A stretch of DNA of 7,491 nt from Actinomycetota bacterium (lineage in GTDB: Bacteria; Actinomycetota; Actinomycetes; Nanopelagicales; Nanopelagicaceae), in the NCBI GenBank assembly GCA_009699765.1, contig WLNN01000063.1, positions 1 through 7,491 on the forward strand, read 5' to 3'. Positions 6,768-7,491 of the stretch are shown here, piece by piece (the first letter of the stretch is position 1; each line of letters starts with the position of its first letter). A model generated the notes under the pieces. That model was not told the origin of the DNA. It was given only the letters and a program-made list of their open reading frames with translations, and made no database searches. Both the position numbers and the translations under genes were made by a program.

Positions 6768-6798
6768 CGGGCTCGATTGAGCGCGAAAGCCCGATTTT
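6768..6798 (+). terminator. Candidate intrinsic terminator after the IMPase gene
   Basis: CGGGCT (6768-6773) can pair with AGCCCG (6788-6793) to make a 6-bp GC-rich stem with a 14-nt loop, followed by A and four T's (6794-6798). It lies 36 nt past the IMPase stop and before the putative rplS promoter. The stem is short and the T run is weak. An alternative pairing of GCGCT (6759-6763) with AGCGC (6780-6784) is mutually exclusive with full use of the loop. Confidence 0.4.
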
Positions 6799-6873
6799 CG
6801 CCTGAGGGGTGTCCTGTGGCAAGATACGCAGTCTGTACGGCGCATTGGCGTACTCCGCATCACCCTAGTAATT

Positions 6874-6878
6874 AAGGA
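6874..6878 (+). promoter_or_regulatory. Shine-Dalgarno site of rplS
   Basis: AAGGA lies 7 nt before the rplS ATG (6886), with standard spacing, and confirms that start. It also shows that this organism uses ribosome-binding sites at some genes, in contrast to psuG, sepH and the IMPase. Confidence 0.7.
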
Positions 6879-6885
6879 TCTGACA

Positions 6886-7455
6886 ATGAACATTCTCGAC
6901 GTCGTAGACGCAGCATCACTCCGCAAGGACATCCCTCAGTTCCGTGCTGGCGATGAGCTCAAGATTCACGTCCGCGTTATTGAAGGTAGTAAGTCACGTC
7001 TTCAGGTTTTCCAGGGTGTAGTTATCCGCCGTCAAGGTGATGGAGTCCGCGAGACTTTCACAGTCCGCAAGGTTTCATACGGCGTCGGTGTCGAGCGTAC
7101 ATTCCCAGTACACACTCCAGTTATTGAAAAGATTGAACTCGTTCAGAAGGGCGATGTTCGTCGCGCAAAGCTTTACTATCTTCGCGATCTACGCGGTAAG
7201 GCTGCAAAGATTCGTGAAAAGCGTGATGGCATTGTTGGTTACGGCGATGGAATTCTTTCAACACCAGAACCAATTGTTGAAGTTGTTGTTGAGCCAGAAA
7301 TCATCGCGCCAGTAGCAGAGGTTGCAGCTGAAGTAACAGAGACTGTCGCTGCGGTTGAAAAACCTGCAGTTGAAGCAGAAGCAACTGTTGAAGCAGTAGT
7401 TGAGACACCAGTAGCTGAGGCAACTCCAGCAGCTGATGAAAAAACTGCAGAATAA
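6886..7455 (+). CDS. rplS: 50S ribosomal protein L19 with long acidic C-terminal extension
   Basis: Residues 1-114 are a complete bacterial L19, a large-subunit protein at the interface with the 30S subunit. Seen: the N-terminal helix start [25 protein letters not shown] (42-53) and the family signature [20 protein letters not shown] (62-81). Ordinary L19 is about 115 residues; this protein has 189. The extra 75 residues (about 115-189) are Val/Glu/Ala/Pro/Thr-rich, with degenerate VE/AE repeats, no arginine and only two lysines (Lys159, Lys186). The tail is likely disordered and strongly acidic, opposite in charge to the rRNA-binding core. It is in frame with no sign of a frameshift. The next gene begins 11 nt after the stop. 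Confidence 0.97.
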   Translation: MNILDVVDAASLRKDIPQFRAGDELKIHVRVIEGSKSRLQVFQGVVIRRQGDGVRETFTVRKVSYGVGVERTFPVHTPVIEKIELVQKGDVRRAKLYYLRDLRGKAAKIREKRDGIVGYGDGILSTPEPIVEVVVEPEIIAPVAEVAAEVTETVAAVEKPAVEAEATVEAVVETPVAEATPAADEKTAE

Positions 7456-7466
7456 TTTCTTTAACA

Positions 7467-7491
7467 ATGCCTCGTAAGGGCTCGTTTCTTC
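7467..7491 (+). CDS. lepB: Probable signal peptidase I, first eight codons only
   Basis: An ATG 11 nt after the rplS stop opens a frame that runs off the window, reading MPRKGSFL. A short basic N-terminus followed by GSF resembles the cytoplasmic lead of actinobacterial signal peptidase I, and lepB commonly follows rplS in Actinobacteria. That gene is a membrane protease that removes signal peptides from exported proteins. No clear ribosome-binding site is visible, so translation may be coupled to rplS. With only eight codons this is an inference from gene order plus a weak sequence resemblance. Confidence 0.45.

Larger units (their letters stand above)
6733..6885 (+). promoter_or_regulatory. 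Intergenic region with candidate rplS promoter and leader
   Basis: The longest non-coding gap in the window, 153 bp between the IMPase and rplS. It contains a stem-loop followed by T's (6768-6798, listed separately), then a possible promoter: TTCGCC (6797-6802), a 17-nt spacer, and CAAGAT (6820-6825) with a TG just upstream as in extended -10 sites. Further on, GTACG (6835-6839) and CGTAC (6849-6853) could pair as a short leader hairpin with a 9-nt loop. The promoter match is weak in both boxes, so only the general role of the region as the rplS upstream region is reasonably supported. Confidence 0.4.

Noticed and set aside
6747..6875. A 42-codon open frame starting MLWKALERARL, between the IMPase and rplS, with AGGAG just before it
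   Set aside because: The AGGAG is only 1 nt from the ATG, too close to act as a ribosome-binding site. The frame overlaps the candidate terminator and the rplS upstream region, and the peptide shows no recognisable motif.
6570..6932. A 120-codon minus-strand frame across the IMPase end, the intergenic gap and the rplS start
   Set aside because: It overlaps two well-supported genes and the rplS ribosome-binding site, and its product is Ser/Arg-rich without motifs.
7228..7455. The acidic L19 tail as a frameshift into another gene
   Set aside because: The frame is open and biased towards Glu/Val/Ala with consistent codon use, and no neighbouring gene is disrupted. It reads as a real extension.
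1..7491. Search for CRISPR arrays, tRNAs, insertion-sequence ends, long repeats and defence genes
   Set aside because: No regularly spaced repeats, cloverleaf-like segments, terminal inverted repeats, transposase motifs or toxin-antitoxin pairs could be seen on either strand.

Overview
The window looks like a compact stretch of chromosome from a low-GC actinobacterium. By eye the G+C content is in the mid-40s percent. The taxonomic marker is SepH, a cell-division protein with an N-terminal DUF3071 domain that is characteristic of Actinobacteria. Small gaps, adjoining gene ends and moderate G+C resemble streamlined freshwater Actinobacteria (acI / Nanopelagicales type). That assignment is an inference; the sequence alone does not prove it. 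There are no tRNAs, rRNAs, CRISPR arrays, insertion sequences or other mobile elements. Almost every base is coding, and the longest non-coding gap is 153 bp.

Layout. (1) 1-522, + strand: the 3' part of a class I SAM-dependent methyltransferase (Methyltransf_24-like), cut by the window edge. (2) 3908-523, - strand: a likely three-gene operon. It holds psuG (pseudouridine-5'-phosphate glycosidase), a PfkB-family sugar kinase that is probably pseudouridine kinase (psuK), and a type IIA topoisomerase A subunit (ParC-like) that ends before the usual C-terminal beta-pinwheel domain. Its stop codon directly abuts the methyltransferase stop codon. (3) 3941-5044, + strand: an alkaline-phosphatase-superfamily phosphodiesterase / nucleotide pyrophosphatase, divergent from psuG. 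(4) 5918-5055, - strand: sepH, convergent with the phosphodiesterase across 10 bp. (5) 5959-6732, + strand: an inositol-monophosphatase-family phosphatase, divergent from sepH across 40 bp. (6) 6886-7455, + strand: rplS (ribosomal protein L19) with an acidic C-terminal extension. The first codons of a probable lepB (signal peptidase I) follow from 7467.

How the genes work together. PsuK and PsuG form a complete two-step route from pseudouridine to uracil and ribose 5-phosphate. No pseudouridine transporter is present in the window. The other genes are housekeeping: DNA topology, FtsZ regulation, phosphate-ester hydrolysis and translation.

Most notable signals. Three transcript-initial genes (psuG, sepH and the IMPase) each have a TAnnnT -10-like hexamer exactly 7 nt before the ATG and no convincing Shine-Dalgarno sequence for that ATG. 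This is the expected signature of leaderless transcription. The other two points of interest are the pinwheel-less topoisomerase subunit and the acidic tail on L19. I found no evidence of a wholly new multi-gene system here.
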